Shown: positions 26,265 to 35,009 of the stretch, in pieces
Layout: each line of letters starts with the position of its first letter
How positions within the stretch are numbered: the first letter of the stretch is position 1
Origin: a virus
IMG/VR virus record: IMGVR_UViG_3300023184_006895
Coordinates: 1-50,876 of that record
DNA: 50,876 nucleotides
Reading direction: 5' to 3' (one strand)
Program-made: the position numbers and the translations under genes
Notes under the pieces: model-generated
Database searches by the model: none
What the model saw: the letters and a program-made list of their open reading frames with translations, nothing else
What the model was told of the DNA's origin: nothing

Positions 26265-27473
26265 TCAATCATTGTTTCTCTTGATGTTAGCTAGGATCTG
26301 CCATTTCTCAAACGTTCCGATTACTGGTTCAGAACCATTCGAAGATGCAGCTCTGGTTACGCCTTCATTAAGACGTGCGCTGCCAGCAGTCGTTGGCTTT
26401 GATGCCGAACCAACTACAGGAGCAGTGTGCGCTGCTGCTGCTTCATCAAGCTTTCTTACAATCTTTCCGTAGATATCTTTAGCTTCTGCGATTGTTGAAG
26501 CACGATCAAGATGTTCTACGATTTGTTGCTTAACCTTACGGCTAAGGTCTTCTCTCACGAGGAACTTGTTTAGATAAACAAGCTTGGAGAGGAAAAGGTT
26601 TGTTTCTGCCATTTCCTTTTTAAGTGTGGCAGTTTCTGCACGCTTTGCTTCTGCAAGGCGGCGTGACTTAACTTCACGTGTGCGGGACTCGAGAAGAGCT
26701 TTACGAACACGACGAGATTCCATCATTGGCTTCATTGCCATTTCTTTCATCTCTTCTTCGTCTTCTTCATCGGTAAGAAGCATTTCTTCTTCAGAGCCCA
26801 TATCTTCATCACCGGCTGCTGACATATCAAGGTCAACTAGTTCTTCGTCGCCCATTTCTTCTTCTTCTTCGCCGGAGAACATAAGATCGACATCTAGGTC
26901 TTCATCAGCGAGTTGTTCTTCTACTTCAGATGGAAGTTCAACAGAAAGAACAAGATCCTCATCCATGCCACCTGGAGCTGCTGCTCCCATCATTTCAAGA
27001 AGCTTTTTACGTGCAGCTTCTTTGATTGCGGACTTGGAGGTTGTCTTCTTAGCAGCGGCTTCCTTACGGATCTTAGCAACTGCTTCTTTAAGAGCTGCTT
27101 CGCTGATTTCGAAGTAACCGGAATCGGAAACAGCGGCTGGAACTTCGCCAGCTTCTGGTTCTTCGTGGGCATCAAGTTCATCACGGAGAGCTGCTTCTAC
27201 TTCTTCAAGTAGAGCTTGTTCCCATGGACCTTCTTCTCCATCAAGACCTTCAAGTTCGTCAGCATCTACTGATCCTGCTGCTGCGAGCTTTTCTGTGGTC
27301 TTTGAACCGCCGCCAAAAAGATCAGCGTGAACGCCAGACGCTTTCATGGCATGAGCAGTTGCTGCTTTATGTACTGCTACACCGGTTTCACCGGAGCTTT
27401 TGCTGTCTTGTGCAAGACGTTCGTTGTCTGCACCTTCGAAAAGTTTTGCTGCGAATTCTTTAAGAGTTGTCAT
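26265..27473 (-). CDS. scaffold short form from an internal in-frame start
   Basis: Within the long frame, ATG at 27473 (Met273) is preceded by AAGGA at 7-base spacing, a better ribosome-binding site than many real starts here. The encoded N-terminus MTTLKEFAAKLFEG looks like the cargo-type leaders (L-F-E). This would give a 402-residue protein identical to the C-terminal part of the long form, comparable with phage lambda C/Nu3, where the scaffold is made from an internal start. Confidence 0.5.
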   Translation of the reverse strand: MTTLKEFAAKLFEGADNERLAQDSKSSGETGVAVHKAATAHAMKASGVHADLFGGGSKTTEKLAAAGSVDADELEGLDGEEGPWEQALLEEVEAALRDELDAHEEPEAGEVPAAVSDSGYFEISEAALKEAVAKIRKEAAAKKTTSKSAIKEAARKKLLEMMGAAAPGGMDEDLVLSVELPSEVEEQLADEDLDVDLMFSGEEEEEMGDEELVDLDMSAAGDEDMGSEEEMLLTDEEDEEEMKEMAMKPMMESRRVRKALLESRTREVKSRRLAEAKRAETATLKKEMAETNLFLSKLVYLNKFLVREDLSRKVKQQIVEHLDRASTIAEAKDIYGKIVRKLDEAAAAHTAPVVGSASKPTTAGSARLNEGVTRAASSNGSEPVIGTFEKWQILANIKRNND

Positions 27474-28289
27474 AGTTGTATCCTTGTCCTTTTGCTTGTT
27501 ATAACTATTGTTCAAATTTGCTTCTTTCAAGTGTAAGAACAAAAATTCTAATCTATTTTCGTTCAATTGTGCTTGTTTAGGTGAAATAACCTTGTTCGCA
27601 GCAAGACTATCAAGCTGCTCTAATAATGAAAAAAGCTTAGTTTTGTAGGCATCTTCTGTAAGAGCCGTGACTTTTGTTGTATACATACGGTCAATCTTAA
27701 CTGCCATTTCAGCAAGTTGACGTTCGAATTGTTTTATTGTTTTTGCTTCTGCAATTGGTGCTGCTGGGGCAACTTCTTCTTCAGCGGCGGCTCCTGCGGT
27801 TTCTGGGGCTGGCGTTGGACCAGCAGTAGCTGGAGCAGCAGCAGCAGCAACTTCTGGAGCTGGCATTTCTGCTGGTGGTGTTTCTACTGGAACTGGGGCT
27901 GTTGCAACTTCCATGGAAGAAGCTTGAGACATATCTGTTGGATTAACAATGTCGCTACCTTCAGAAGCAAACAAATCATCGAAGCTTAAAGTAATTTTTC
28001 CATCTGTGCCACTTGGCATTGGAACATTAACAACATCAGAACCACCGGCAGGAGTTATAGGCATTTCAGATGGTGCCATAGCATCAGGCATTGCCATTGC
28101 TGCATCAGGTGCAGGAGCTTCTGGTGTCATATCTTCTTGTTCTAATAAGAAAGAGTTTGAAGCTTCCTTAGCAATCATTTGTTTAATATATGGATTAATT
28201 CTTTCAAGAATAGCACTGCGAGCATCTTGCTCTGCTATCTCACGAATTTTTGCTGCATCAGCTAATGCTTCTTTATATAAATCACTCAT
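26265..28289 (-). CDS. prohead core/scaffold-like protein (long form)
   Basis: 674 residues, highly acidic, Ala/Glu/Pro-rich and helical, in the T4 gp22 position between protease and capsid genes. Residues 1-50 are helical and end LLEQE; 50-170 is an Ala/Pro/Met-rich disordered stretch; 175-270 is helical. A second module starts at Met273 (MTTLKEFAAKLFEG). The acidic middle (about 440-530) is typical of scaffold cores. C-terminus TFEKWQILANIKRNND carries the W-x-x-L-A motif found on four other proteins. It should be degraded or expelled during maturation. Identity as scaffold rests on position and composition. Confidence 0.75.
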   Translation of the reverse strand: MSDLYKEALADAAKIREIAEQDARSAILERINPYIKQMIAKEASNSFLLEQEDMTPEAPAPDAAMAMPDAMAPSEMPITPAGGSDVVNVPMPSGTDGKITLSFDDLFASEGSDIVNPTDMSQASSMEVATAPVPVETPPAEMPAPEVAAAAAPATAGPTPAPETAGAAAEEEVAPAAPIAEAKTIKQFERQLAEMAVKIDRMYTTKVTALTEDAYKTKLFSLLEQLDSLAANKVISPKQAQLNENRLEFLFLHLKEANLNNSYNKQKDKDTTMTTLKEFAAKLFEGADNERLAQDSKSSGETGVAVHKAATAHAMKASGVHADLFGGGSKTTEKLAAAGSVDADELEGLDGEEGPWEQALLEEVEAALRDELDAHEEPEAGEVPAAVSDSGYFEISEAALKEAVAKIRKEAAAKKTTSKSAIKEAARKKLLEMMGAAAPGGMDEDLVLSVELPSEVEEQLADEDLDVDLMFSGEEEEEMGDEELVDLDMSAAGDEDMGSEEEMLLTDEEDEEEMKEMAMKPMMESRRVRKALLESRTREVKSRRLAEAKRAETATLKKEMAETNLFLSKLVYLNKFLVREDLSRKVKQQIVEHLDRASTIAEAKDIYGKIVRKLDEAAAAHTAPVVGSASKPTTAGSARLNEGVTRAASSNGSEPVIGTFEKWQILANIKRNND

Positions 28290-28307
28290 TGTTACAATCC
28301 TTTATAA

Positions 28308-28793
28308 TCATGATGTTGGAGTTGATGTGCCTTTAAGTAAGCTGCCAATTCTTTGTTCGGAAATAACTGTTGATGTATTGTTTGGAGATGCAAGACCATC
28401 TCCTGAGAATGCTCCACCAGCGCCACGAGCACGTTGTGTAGCTTCAACACCAGACGCAGGAATATCTGCTGGATTTTGACCGCTTGGAGGAGATGCGATG
28501 TTTGGAGCATATGGTGAACCAGGAAGACCACCGCCTCCAACTTCTACATCAGCGAGATTTGGAGCGCCAGTATAATTCAAATCTACAGTACCAAATGTAT
28601 GACCACCATCATTAACAACAGCATTCGTTACAATGTTCATATATTCTGATGTTGCAATATCATCGGTTAAATCTCCGGAGTATACTGGAGAACCTGGGAA
28701 AGCTCTTTGAAGTACTGCTAAGTCTGACTTTCCAGAGCCGCCGGTCATTCTATCTGCTGGTGGTTGAACCATAATTTGTCTACGTGCTGGCAT
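28308..28793 (-). CDS. hypothetical head-region protein
   Basis: 161 residues, Gly/Pro/Ser/Ala-rich and probably largely disordered (GGGGLPGSPYAPNIASPPSG in the middle). It has an AAAGGA ribosome-binding site and lies between the core gene and a cargo-leader gene. It may be a minor prohead or internal protein. No motif recognised. Confidence 0.6.
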   Translation of the reverse strand: MPARRQIMVQPPADRMTGGSGKSDLAVLQRAFPGSPVYSGDLTDDIATSEYMNIVTNAVVNDGGHTFGTVDLNYTGAPNLADVEVGGGGLPGSPYAPNIASPPSGQNPADIPASGVEATQRARGAGGAFSGDGLASPNNTSTVISEQRIGSLLKGTSTPTS

Positions 28794-28854
28794 ATTTCAA
28801 ATCCTTTACTAACAACTAAATATGTTGCAAATATAACTAGTTGCTGGGAAAGAA

Positions 28855-28861
28855 ATAAATA
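28855..28861 (-). promoter_or_regulatory. TATTTAT element upstream of the 161-residue gene
   Basis: Minus strand AATATTTATTTC, 61 bases before the ATG at 28793. The longest distance of the eight sites, so the weakest case. Confidence 0.25.
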
Positions 28862-28862
28862 T

Positions 28863-29414
28863 TCATTTTCCGAACGCTAATTTAGCCCAATGACCAATAT
28901 CTCCGGATGGTGCAATAGCTTGTAATTGCTCCGGAGCGATCTTTTCTTGAGCACCTTGCATACCAGCAGCAGCCATGGCACCATAACCACCATTTCTGGA
29001 AGGATCTTGTGCCATTTGTTGTGGAAGAGTATGCATAGCGGTATCAGCTAATATTGCAGCATATGCATTAGCCATTTTATTATCGCCTTTACTCATTTGA
29101 TTTGATGCTGCTTCAACCAATTTTTGCATATTTTGGTTCATTGGAGCAGAAGAGATTTGCATATCTGAATTTTCAGAAGAACCAAAACCCATATCATCAT
29201 AGCCTGCAATACGTGCGGCGGCGGCTCTGGTTCTGGCAGCATCAACAGGAGATTTTTGATTAATCATATCACGTGAAGCAACTCTATTTGTAGAAGGAGC
29301 TGTTCTTGTTCCTTCAGACATTACAGCGCCTACTTCGTTGAATGCGCCTTCTTTAATAAGTTCACGAATACAATCTTTAATCATTCCTTTGAAGTCTGAT
29401 TTTGTCATCTTCAT
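28863..29414 (-). CDS. small prohead-region protein with cargo-type N- and C-terminal motifs
   Basis: 183 residues. The N-terminus MKMTKSDFKGMIKDCIRELIKEG is an amphipathic helix ending L-I-K-E-G. The middle is Ala/Met/Ser-rich. The C-terminus HWAKLAFGK matches the W-x-x-L-A motif of the scaffold and cargo candidates. It directly follows the protease gene with overlapping stop and start. A prohead core component or internal protein cleaved by the protease is likely. Confidence 0.65.
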   Translation of the reverse strand: MKMTKSDFKGMIKDCIRELIKEGAFNEVGAVMSEGTRTAPSTNRVASRDMINQKSPVDAARTRAAAARIAGYDDMGFGSSENSDMQISSAPMNQNMQKLVEAASNQMSKGDNKMANAYAAILADTAMHTLPQQMAQDPSRNGGYGAMAAAGMQGAQEKIAPEQLQAIAPSGDIGHWAKLAFGK

Positions 29415-30016
29415 ACACGACCCTTTTTAATTCCAAGAATATCATTTGCAATGCGATCAAGACGATCACTCTTTGAGAATATCTTATTAAGAATGCGTGG
29501 ATCTACTTCTTTTGCCTCACGCATCATGTAAGCCCCTGGAGTAGAAGGTTCAGAAACCAAGTCCCAGCAGATAAGATGAAGGTCATCTTGAACGATATCT
29601 GCATCGCCACGGCTTCTTACAGAGCCAAGGGCACGAGATGAAATACCAACTTTAACATTGCTTTCAATAAGATTACGAGCGATGTTACCCATTGGAGTTG
29701 GAAGGATTTCAATCTTTCCAAAGATAACTTCATCGTCTGCCCAAATATCTGTAATAAGATGGGAAACGTTTTTAAGATTAACAACTGGATCATCGGCATG
29801 GTCTAACTCACCCATTGCACGACGTTCCATAACAACCTTCTTATAATTTTCCATTTCTTTAAAAAGGATATCCTTTGGATAGATACGCCCATTTTGATTA
29901 AGGGTATCTGCACGTTGAATAACGCCTTTTACGAAGAGCTTACCTGGCTTGCCATCAGATGCATCTTCTTTAATAATTTCATAGTTGAATTCTTTAAATT
30001 CTTTTAGGAGTTTCAT
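29411..30016 (-). CDS. prohead maturation protease (T4 gp21-like)
   Basis: 201 residues. A serine protease of the herpesvirus-assemblin/T4 gp21 fold, which cleaves core and capsid proteins after (L/I)-x-E. Visible catalytic elements: MGELDHADDP with His73, and GISSRALGS with Ser126/127. Early KGVIQRADTLNQNGRIYP is typical of the family. Its own N-terminus MKLLKEFKEFNYEIIKE ends in I-K-E and resembles the leaders on the cargo proteins, so self-cleavage there is plausible. Start and stop overlap both neighbours. Confidence 0.92.
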   Translation of the reverse strand: MKLLKEFKEFNYEIIKEDASDGKPGKLFVKGVIQRADTLNQNGRIYPKDILFKEMENYKKVVMERRAMGELDHADDPVVNLKNVSHLITDIWADDEVIFGKIEILPTPMGNIARNLIESNVKVGISSRALGSVRSRGDADIVQDDLHLICWDLVSEPSTPGAYMMREAKEVDPRILNKIFSKSDRLDRIANDILGIKKGRV

Positions 30017-30876
30017 GATTTATTCTCCATCTCTTCCTTTAGCTTTGCAATTGACATATAGAATGTAATTGTTTCATCGGTTATGTTGGTTAAATCGCTA
30101 CCCTCGAGTAAAGAAACAACTTCTCCTAATTTGCTCTTGATACCTTTATCTAAACCTTCAGTCATAACTGGGGACTTAAGAGCCTTTAAAGTGCGAACTT
30201 TTATATTCTCAAGTAATGAAACCAACACTTCTTTATTTTCTTTGCTGTTGTGACTTAGCATATAAAGATTGACGATTTCTTTTTGAGTTTCATTTAATAG
30301 CCCGTTATATTTGGCATTAAATTTCTCTGTCATAAGTTTAACAACAAGACTATTGACTTCTGAAGTAGTTACGTCTGATGCATCAAGTTCTGGTTTAGCT
30401 TTTGGAGACAATATATGTTCAAGTATCATTTCTTCAAGTTGAGCCATTTCAGAGATGGAACCTTTAAATCCAGTTCCTCTCCATGCATTCATTAATACTT
30501 GAACAGAAGCAAATGATTTATATTCTGGAACTGCACGATCAAAGAAACTTTTATCTCCAAGAACAGAACTTACTTCATTAATAAGAGAAGCTTTTTCTTC
30601 ATCAAGTTTAAGTTGAGATTGTTTTCTGCAAACAACTTTTGCTTTTTCTAACATTGAAAAAGCAATGTCTTTAGATTTAAGACTGCTCTCATGCAATGCA
30701 TTGAATATTTGCAATTCTGTGTATGTTGCGGATTTTGGATGAACATGTTTTTCCCAAAGCTGACGAGCCTTAGTAATGTCATCGTGTCGTTCATCAATAA
30801 ATGCTTCTGCAATATAACGTGAAAAGAATTCACTAATCAAACCAATGTTACGTTTTTTGTTATGTTTAAATTCCAT
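30013..30876 (-). CDS. hypothetical protein between portal and protease
   Basis: 287 residues, almost entirely helical. The N-terminal FFSRYIAEA resembles the T4 capsid-targeting sequence (MKTYQEFIAEA). It occupies the place of the small core genes 67/68 in T4 but is longer, and I do not recognise its family. Its stop overlaps the protease start as ATGA, so the two are translated together; a core or assembly role is inferred. Confidence 0.6.
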   Translation of the reverse strand: MEFKHNKKRNIGLISEFFSRYIAEAFIDERHDDITKARQLWEKHVHPKSATYTELQIFNALHESSLKSKDIAFSMLEKAKVVCRKQSQLKLDEEKASLINEVSSVLGDKSFFDRAVPEYKSFASVQVLMNAWRGTGFKGSISEMAQLEEMILEHILSPKAKPELDASDVTTSEVNSLVVKLMTEKFNAKYNGLLNETQKEIVNLYMLSHNSKENKEVLVSLLENIKVRTLKALKSPVMTEGLDKGIKSKLGEVVSLLEGSDLTNITDETITFYMSIAKLKEEMENKS

Positions 30877-30913
30877 CTCAAATTACCCATTCTCTTATAG
30901 GTCAATTCCTGAT

Positions 30914-30920
30914 ATAAATA
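30914..30920 (-). promoter_or_regulatory. TATTTAT element upstream of the protease operon
   Basis: Minus strand CCCTATTTATATC, 37 bases before the ATG at 30876, in the spacer after the portal gene. It could drive the downstream head genes. Confidence 0.4.
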
Positions 30921-30948
30921 GGGAAGAACTATAGTAAAAATTAAATGA

Positions 30949-33066
30949 TTATAGATTGCTTAAATCTAAATCGTCGTTTTCTTCCTCTTTTTTATCTTTG
31001 TTTGCATTTTCAATCAAGATATCGTCGCCTACCATATCCATCTCAAATAAACGATCATCATTCAAATCATCAAGTCTAACTTCATTTTCTGTGAGAATTT
31101 TCTTATTTCTTCTTGCACCGGTATTTGCAAAATGATCATCGAGCTTATTCATTAGATTTTTCATATCACGTGATACAACCGGTGGTGGCTTGTAATCAAG
31201 TTCAAAATCTTCGGTTTTTGTTTCTTCAGAAAGAGAGAATTGGCTTTTAAGATTGAGAGCTCCTTTGTCATTAATATCTGTAAGATACTTGTTATTGCCA
31301 GACAACATATCTTTAAAGTCTGGCATTGATAGATTTCCTTTTCCAGCCATTCCTACACGTCTACGGTCATTGTGTTTGGCTGCCGAAAGGAATGGGGTTG
31401 CTTTAATTGGAAGCCCTACAGACGCTTCTGGAGAAGCCGATGGTTGTCCTGCTACAGAAACACCGCTCGTAGCTACAGCCTGCATATCATTGGTTACATT
31501 AACCGGATGCATATTGGTATTGGCATTACCGGCTATTGGTTCTCCAAGAGGAGCGTTCTTCTTAACATTTGATCCTGGCATCACATAATTGCTTGGGTCA
31601 AATGGATCCGTAGTTGTATTTTTCTCTGGGAGATTTTCTTTAACAGCAATTGCTTCAATCTCAACTTCACGGATTTTATCTCTACGAACGCCGGCTTCAA
31701 TCCTAATAATATCGTCATCAGTAAGATCAAGGATTTTCTTTTGGATCCAGTCTTGATCAACAAGCTTGGTTTCTTTTGCTTTACCAGCAATATCAAACTT
31801 TGTAGACATTGCTTCCAACTTTTGCTGCATTGCAACTGTAGATGGATTGCTCAATCTTAGTTCAAAGGCAATGAGATCCTCGCCATCAAATCCTTTCGTA
31901 TAAAGATGAACCATTGCCATCTTATTCAATTCGCTGAGAATAACTCTCTGCAATACTGATATGGTTCTGGAGAAGCGAACGTCCTGCTGGGCAAGAGATG
32001 CCTTGGCAGAAAGGTTTTCATCAAAGTTCAAATATGGCTTTGGAACTTGAATAGCTGCAAAGAGTTTCTGTTGAAGATATTTTACGTCATCAACTGCTGT
32101 AGCGTTTTGACCACCAGCAAGAGTTTCGATTTTTGTTCCAGTTTGACCACCACGGACAGGAATGAAATAATCTTCATCAATGCTTAATGGATTGAAACGT
32201 TGATCCATTCTACCATCTTGACGATTAACAACATCTTTAGAACGCATGGTTTGCTTAACAGCTTCCATGAAGCTTGGAACGTCATTAGGAGCTACGTTAC
32301 CAACGTCAATATAGAATACACGACGTTCTGGGGAACGAACAACACGATAGACTAACATACTGTCTTCCATCATAACAAGTTGTCGCCAAACCCTTCTGGC
32401 AGGCTCCAAGATAGAAGTTCCATAGGGTAAGAATAGATCGTTACCCAAAATTCTCATATGGGTTATTTGCCAGTTCTCTAAATAACGATTACCTCTCGTT
32501 ATCCATTTATAACGAACCGCATATGGATCACGCTGATCAAATCCTTCTTCTCTTTCAAGTTCATTTACCGGGATTGGCTGGACGTTAACAATGCCAATAT
32601 CTGGAATTACTTCATTATAGAGGAAGAAATCTCCATACTTGACTAAGTTACGGATCCAGGGACGGAGATTAAAGTCTATATTAAGAATATCATAGAAGAG
32701 CTCTTCAAGTGCTTTCTTGACTTCTGGGTTTTTAGAATAGAGATGAAAGGCTTTACCTTTCTCATCACCGGCAGCGGTTTCATCGGCAAATATATTTAAT
32801 GCAGCAGCAATCTCTGGCTGGTATTCCATTTCTGCGAATTCAGCATAACGAGCCATACGGTCAAGAATGCCATATGCACCAAGAACAGAGAATGGAGAGC
32901 TTTCACGACCAAACGGAAATGGACCACGATAACCTAAGTTACCACGGACTAATTGATTGTCATAATAGCTTTTATAGTCATATCCTTTGACACGACGTTG
33001 GATTGCGGGTCCAGACCTGAATAATTTGGTTAGTCTGGTGAAAAATGGATCATTTCGATTGGCCAA
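30949..33066 (-). CDS. portal protein (T4 gp20-like)
   Basis: 705 residues forming the dodecameric DNA-entry ring. Family features: YRGPFPFGRESSPFSVLGAYGILDRMARYAEFAEMEYQPEIAAALNIFADE, RVFYIDVGNVAP, DDVKYLQQKLFAAIQVPKPYLNFDE and LAQQDVRFSRTISVLQRVILSEL. The first codon is TTG, preceded by GAGG at good spacing. The C-terminal 150 residues are acidic and disordered, longer than in T4. It is the first gene of the minus-strand head block. Confidence 0.93.
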   Translation of the reverse strand: MANRNDPFFTRLTKLFRSGPAIQRRVKGYDYKSYYDNQLVRGNLGYRGPFPFGRESSPFSVLGAYGILDRMARYAEFAEMEYQPEIAAALNIFADETAAGDEKGKAFHLYSKNPEVKKALEELFYDILNIDFNLRPWIRNLVKYGDFFLYNEVIPDIGIVNVQPIPVNELEREEGFDQRDPYAVRYKWITRGNRYLENWQITHMRILGNDLFLPYGTSILEPARRVWRQLVMMEDSMLVYRVVRSPERRVFYIDVGNVAPNDVPSFMEAVKQTMRSKDVVNRQDGRMDQRFNPLSIDEDYFIPVRGGQTGTKIETLAGGQNATAVDDVKYLQQKLFAAIQVPKPYLNFDENLSAKASLAQQDVRFSRTISVLQRVILSELNKMAMVHLYTKGFDGEDLIAFELRLSNPSTVAMQQKLEAMSTKFDIAGKAKETKLVDQDWIQKKILDLTDDDIIRIEAGVRRDKIREVEIEAIAVKENLPEKNTTTDPFDPSNYVMPGSNVKKNAPLGEPIAGNANTNMHPVNVTNDMQAVATSGVSVAGQPSASPEASVGLPIKATPFLSAAKHNDRRRVGMAGKGNLSMPDFKDMLSGNNKYLTDINDKGALNLKSQFSLSEETKTEDFELDYKPPPVVSRDMKNLMNKLDDHFANTGARRNKKILTENEVRLDDLNDDRLFEMDMVGDDILIENANKDKKEEENDDLDLSNL

Positions 33067-33123
33067 TGTAATTTACCTCTTCGTGATTGTAATTATTGAG
33101 TGAAAACGTATGGAGTGTCCAAA

Positions 33124-34371
33124 GTGAATAAAAAGTCAAATTTAGAAAAGTTACTTTTTGAAAATATTTTAGAAGTAGATGGAATTCAAGAAGCGGGCGG
33201 CGGAGACAAGGGCAAGGAATATGAACTTAAAATATTTAATTCAATTGCCGGGGCGAAGTTTGGTGGATTAAATTTACAAGGACTATATGACACTCCGGCT
33301 GGAAACGATAGTTCTCGTGCCGATGCCGATCTTGTTTTGCCAGTTAGAAAAAATAAAAATATTGTTGGAATAGTTGGACCAATAAACGTTGAAGCCAAAC
33401 TAAATCGTGCTGCACAATTGGGCGGAACTTCATTCTCAGTAGCTGGCGGCTCAGTTGAACAAATCAAAGTGATTAAAGATGCATCCGGGATGGATAATAA
33501 AATCATTAATGCGATTAAAAAACTTATAAGCAAATGGTTTGTTGAAAGCGGTCCCGGTAAAGCTGACTCAGCATGGGACAATCTTTTCAATTTTATTATT
33601 GAAAAAGAGGAAGCTTTAGGATTTAACGCCCCAGAAAAAAAGTTTCCTTTAAACTGCACAAAGGAAGCTTGGACAGCAGCTCAAGCAGCAAATTTGATTA
33701 GACCATTGAATGCAAAAATTGAAGCTGACGTAACAATCTGGACCAGTTTTTACAACAATAAAAATGTATATTATGTCCAAATTGGACCAGACGTGGATAA
33801 CAACGGAAAAGCATCTGGCGGCGGTTTATATTCTTTAGGGGCTGAAGACCCATATGGTTTGAGCAGCATCGGAGTATCTGTTATTGATAAAAATGCATTG
33901 AGTAAAATAAAAGCAAAATATACAATTGAAATCCGACCAGGTGCAGGTGGGAGTAAAAGTGGAAGAAAAGGAATTGGAATTCGTGCTCAGGGTAGACTTC
34001 GTTTTCAACCGAAAACAAATTTGCCAGAAACTCAGCACAGTATTGATTCCGTGGAAGGAGTCATGAAGCTGGCTTCATCTTACTATAATTTTTACGATGT
34101 TAAAAATTTGCCACTAAAAGAGTATTGGGGCTCACGTGAAGATATGATCGCCGGAATACAAGCAGAGACAGAACAAAAAAACTCTAAAACAAAGATTAAA
34201 GAAAATAACATGATATCAAATCTTACAAACATCTTAACATATCTTCTAGAAGAAACCGAAACCCAAGAAGTGGGTTCTGAAATAGAAAATATTGAATTAG
34301 ATAATATTGAAGTTGTTGAAGGAGAAAGTTCTAGAACAGTAGAAGCTCCGGAGTTTGCTCCAAAAGATTGA
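33124..34371 (+). CDS. PD-(D/E)XK-like nuclease with a helical leader
   Basis: 415 residues from the GTG at 33124, which has GGAG 8 bases upstream; two earlier in-frame GTGs are possible. SNLEKLLFENILEVDG forms a short leader ending I-L-E. The core shows GKEYELKIFNSI, SRADADLVL and INVEAKLN, the E...D...E-x-K arrangement of restriction-type nucleases. The C-terminus is acidic and repeats a ILTYLLEETE helix. It is divergent from the portal gene. It may be a packaged nuclease acting on host DNA or a recombination nuclease; substrate unknown. Confidence 0.6.
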   Translation: MNKKSNLEKLLFENILEVDGIQEAGGGDKGKEYELKIFNSIAGAKFGGLNLQGLYDTPAGNDSSRADADLVLPVRKNKNIVGIVGPINVEAKLNRAAQLGGTSFSVAGGSVEQIKVIKDASGMDNKIINAIKKLISKWFVESGPGKADSAWDNLFNFIIEKEEALGFNAPEKKFPLNCTKEAWTAAQAANLIRPLNAKIEADVTIWTSFYNNKNVYYVQIGPDVDNNGKASGGGLYSLGAEDPYGLSSIGVSVIDKNALSKIKAKYTIEIRPGAGGSKSGRKGIGIRAQGRLRFQPKTNLPETQHSIDSVEGVMKLASSYYNFYDVKNLPLKEYWGSREDMIAGIQAETEQKNSKTKIKENNMISNLTNILTYLLEETETQEVGSEIENIELDNIEVVEGESSRTVEAPEFAPKD

Positions 34372-34397
34372 GACTGCAAATAGCTATATAGCGCATA

Positions 34398-34958
34398 TCA
34401 CGTGAGCATATCAAATATAGCGGGACCATAGAGTTTAACTGGCTCTGGTAATCCCGCTATAAATGCTTTTACATTGCCCTTGGCTAATGCCTTACGCATA
34501 ACTGTTCCAGAGATACCACCCGTCTCGCCTCTATCAATCATTTTAAGTTCAAATTGATCGTTCTCTACAAGACGTGGCCAATATTTCATTTGCTTTTCTT
34601 GGGAATAGTTGCTTGCTGCATCTTCCGGATCTGAATATATGAAATAGCTGTTATAATTGTTGGCATCAGAATTTGCATCAATCAATAGTTCCATAATAGA
34701 ACGAATTGGAGTGCGAGCATATATAACATCAACGTTACCAAGCTTTACAATTGCAGGTTCAAGGTATTGGTTCCAGACCGGTTGCATTTGTGCCCATACA
34801 AGAGGAAGTTCTCCTTCACGCTTTCTGTCTCCAATTGAAACAAAAAGTTTAACTTCATCACATTCACTTGAAGCTTTTTGAACTAAATTGTAGTGACCAG
34901 CGGTGAAAGGTTTAAAGCCACCAGCAATAAGACCAATTGTTTTGCGAACACTTTTCAT
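34398..34958 (-). CDS. HIGH-motif nucleotidyltransferase (NMN/cytidylyl-transferase-like)
   Basis: 186 residues. LIAGGFKPFTAGHYNLV is the nucleotide-binding (T/H)xGH motif, and ISGTVMRKAL near 149 is the ISxTxxR motif of this superfamily, which joins NMN, pantetheine phosphate or sugar-type substrates to a nucleotide. Many jumbo phages carry NMN adenylyltransferase-like enzymes of NAD salvage, but the substrate is not fixed by these motifs. An AGAAGG ribosome-binding site and the conserved leader element (copy C) precede it. Confidence 0.85.
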   Translation of the reverse strand: MKSVRKTIGLIAGGFKPFTAGHYNLVQKASSECDEVKLFVSIGDRKREGELPLVWAQMQPVWNQYLEPAIVKLGNVDVIYARTPIRSIMELLIDANSDANNYNSYFIYSDPEDAASNYSQEKQMKYWPRLVENDQFELKMIDRGETGGISGTVMRKALAKGNVKAFIAGLPEPVKLYGPAIFDMLT

Positions 34959-34969
34959 GTATAACCTTC

Positions 34970-34989
34970 TCTAAGTGGTAGGGTTCCAC
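34970..34989 (-). promoter_or_regulatory. conserved leader element, copy C
   Basis: Minus strand GTGGAACCCTACCACTTAGA ends 11 bases before the nucleotidyltransferase ATG. 17 of 20 bases match copies A/B. Here GTGG and CCAC can form a 4-bp hairpin with a 7-base loop. Distance to the start is similar in all three copies. Confidence 0.5.
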
Positions 34990-35009
34990 AAACTAATTAT
35001 TATAATACC

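Noticed and set aside
26584-27117. Plus-strand Ser/Arg-rich 177-codon frame
   Set aside because: Mirror of the acidic scaffold codons; low-complexity artefact.
27949-28479. Plus-strand 176-codon frame opposite the scaffold start region
   Set aside because: Shadow of two real genes; composition mirrors their codon bias and there is no ribosome-binding site.
33186-33659. Minus-strand 157-codon frame inside the nuclease-like gene
   Set aside because: Antisense shadow with no motif and no initiation signal.
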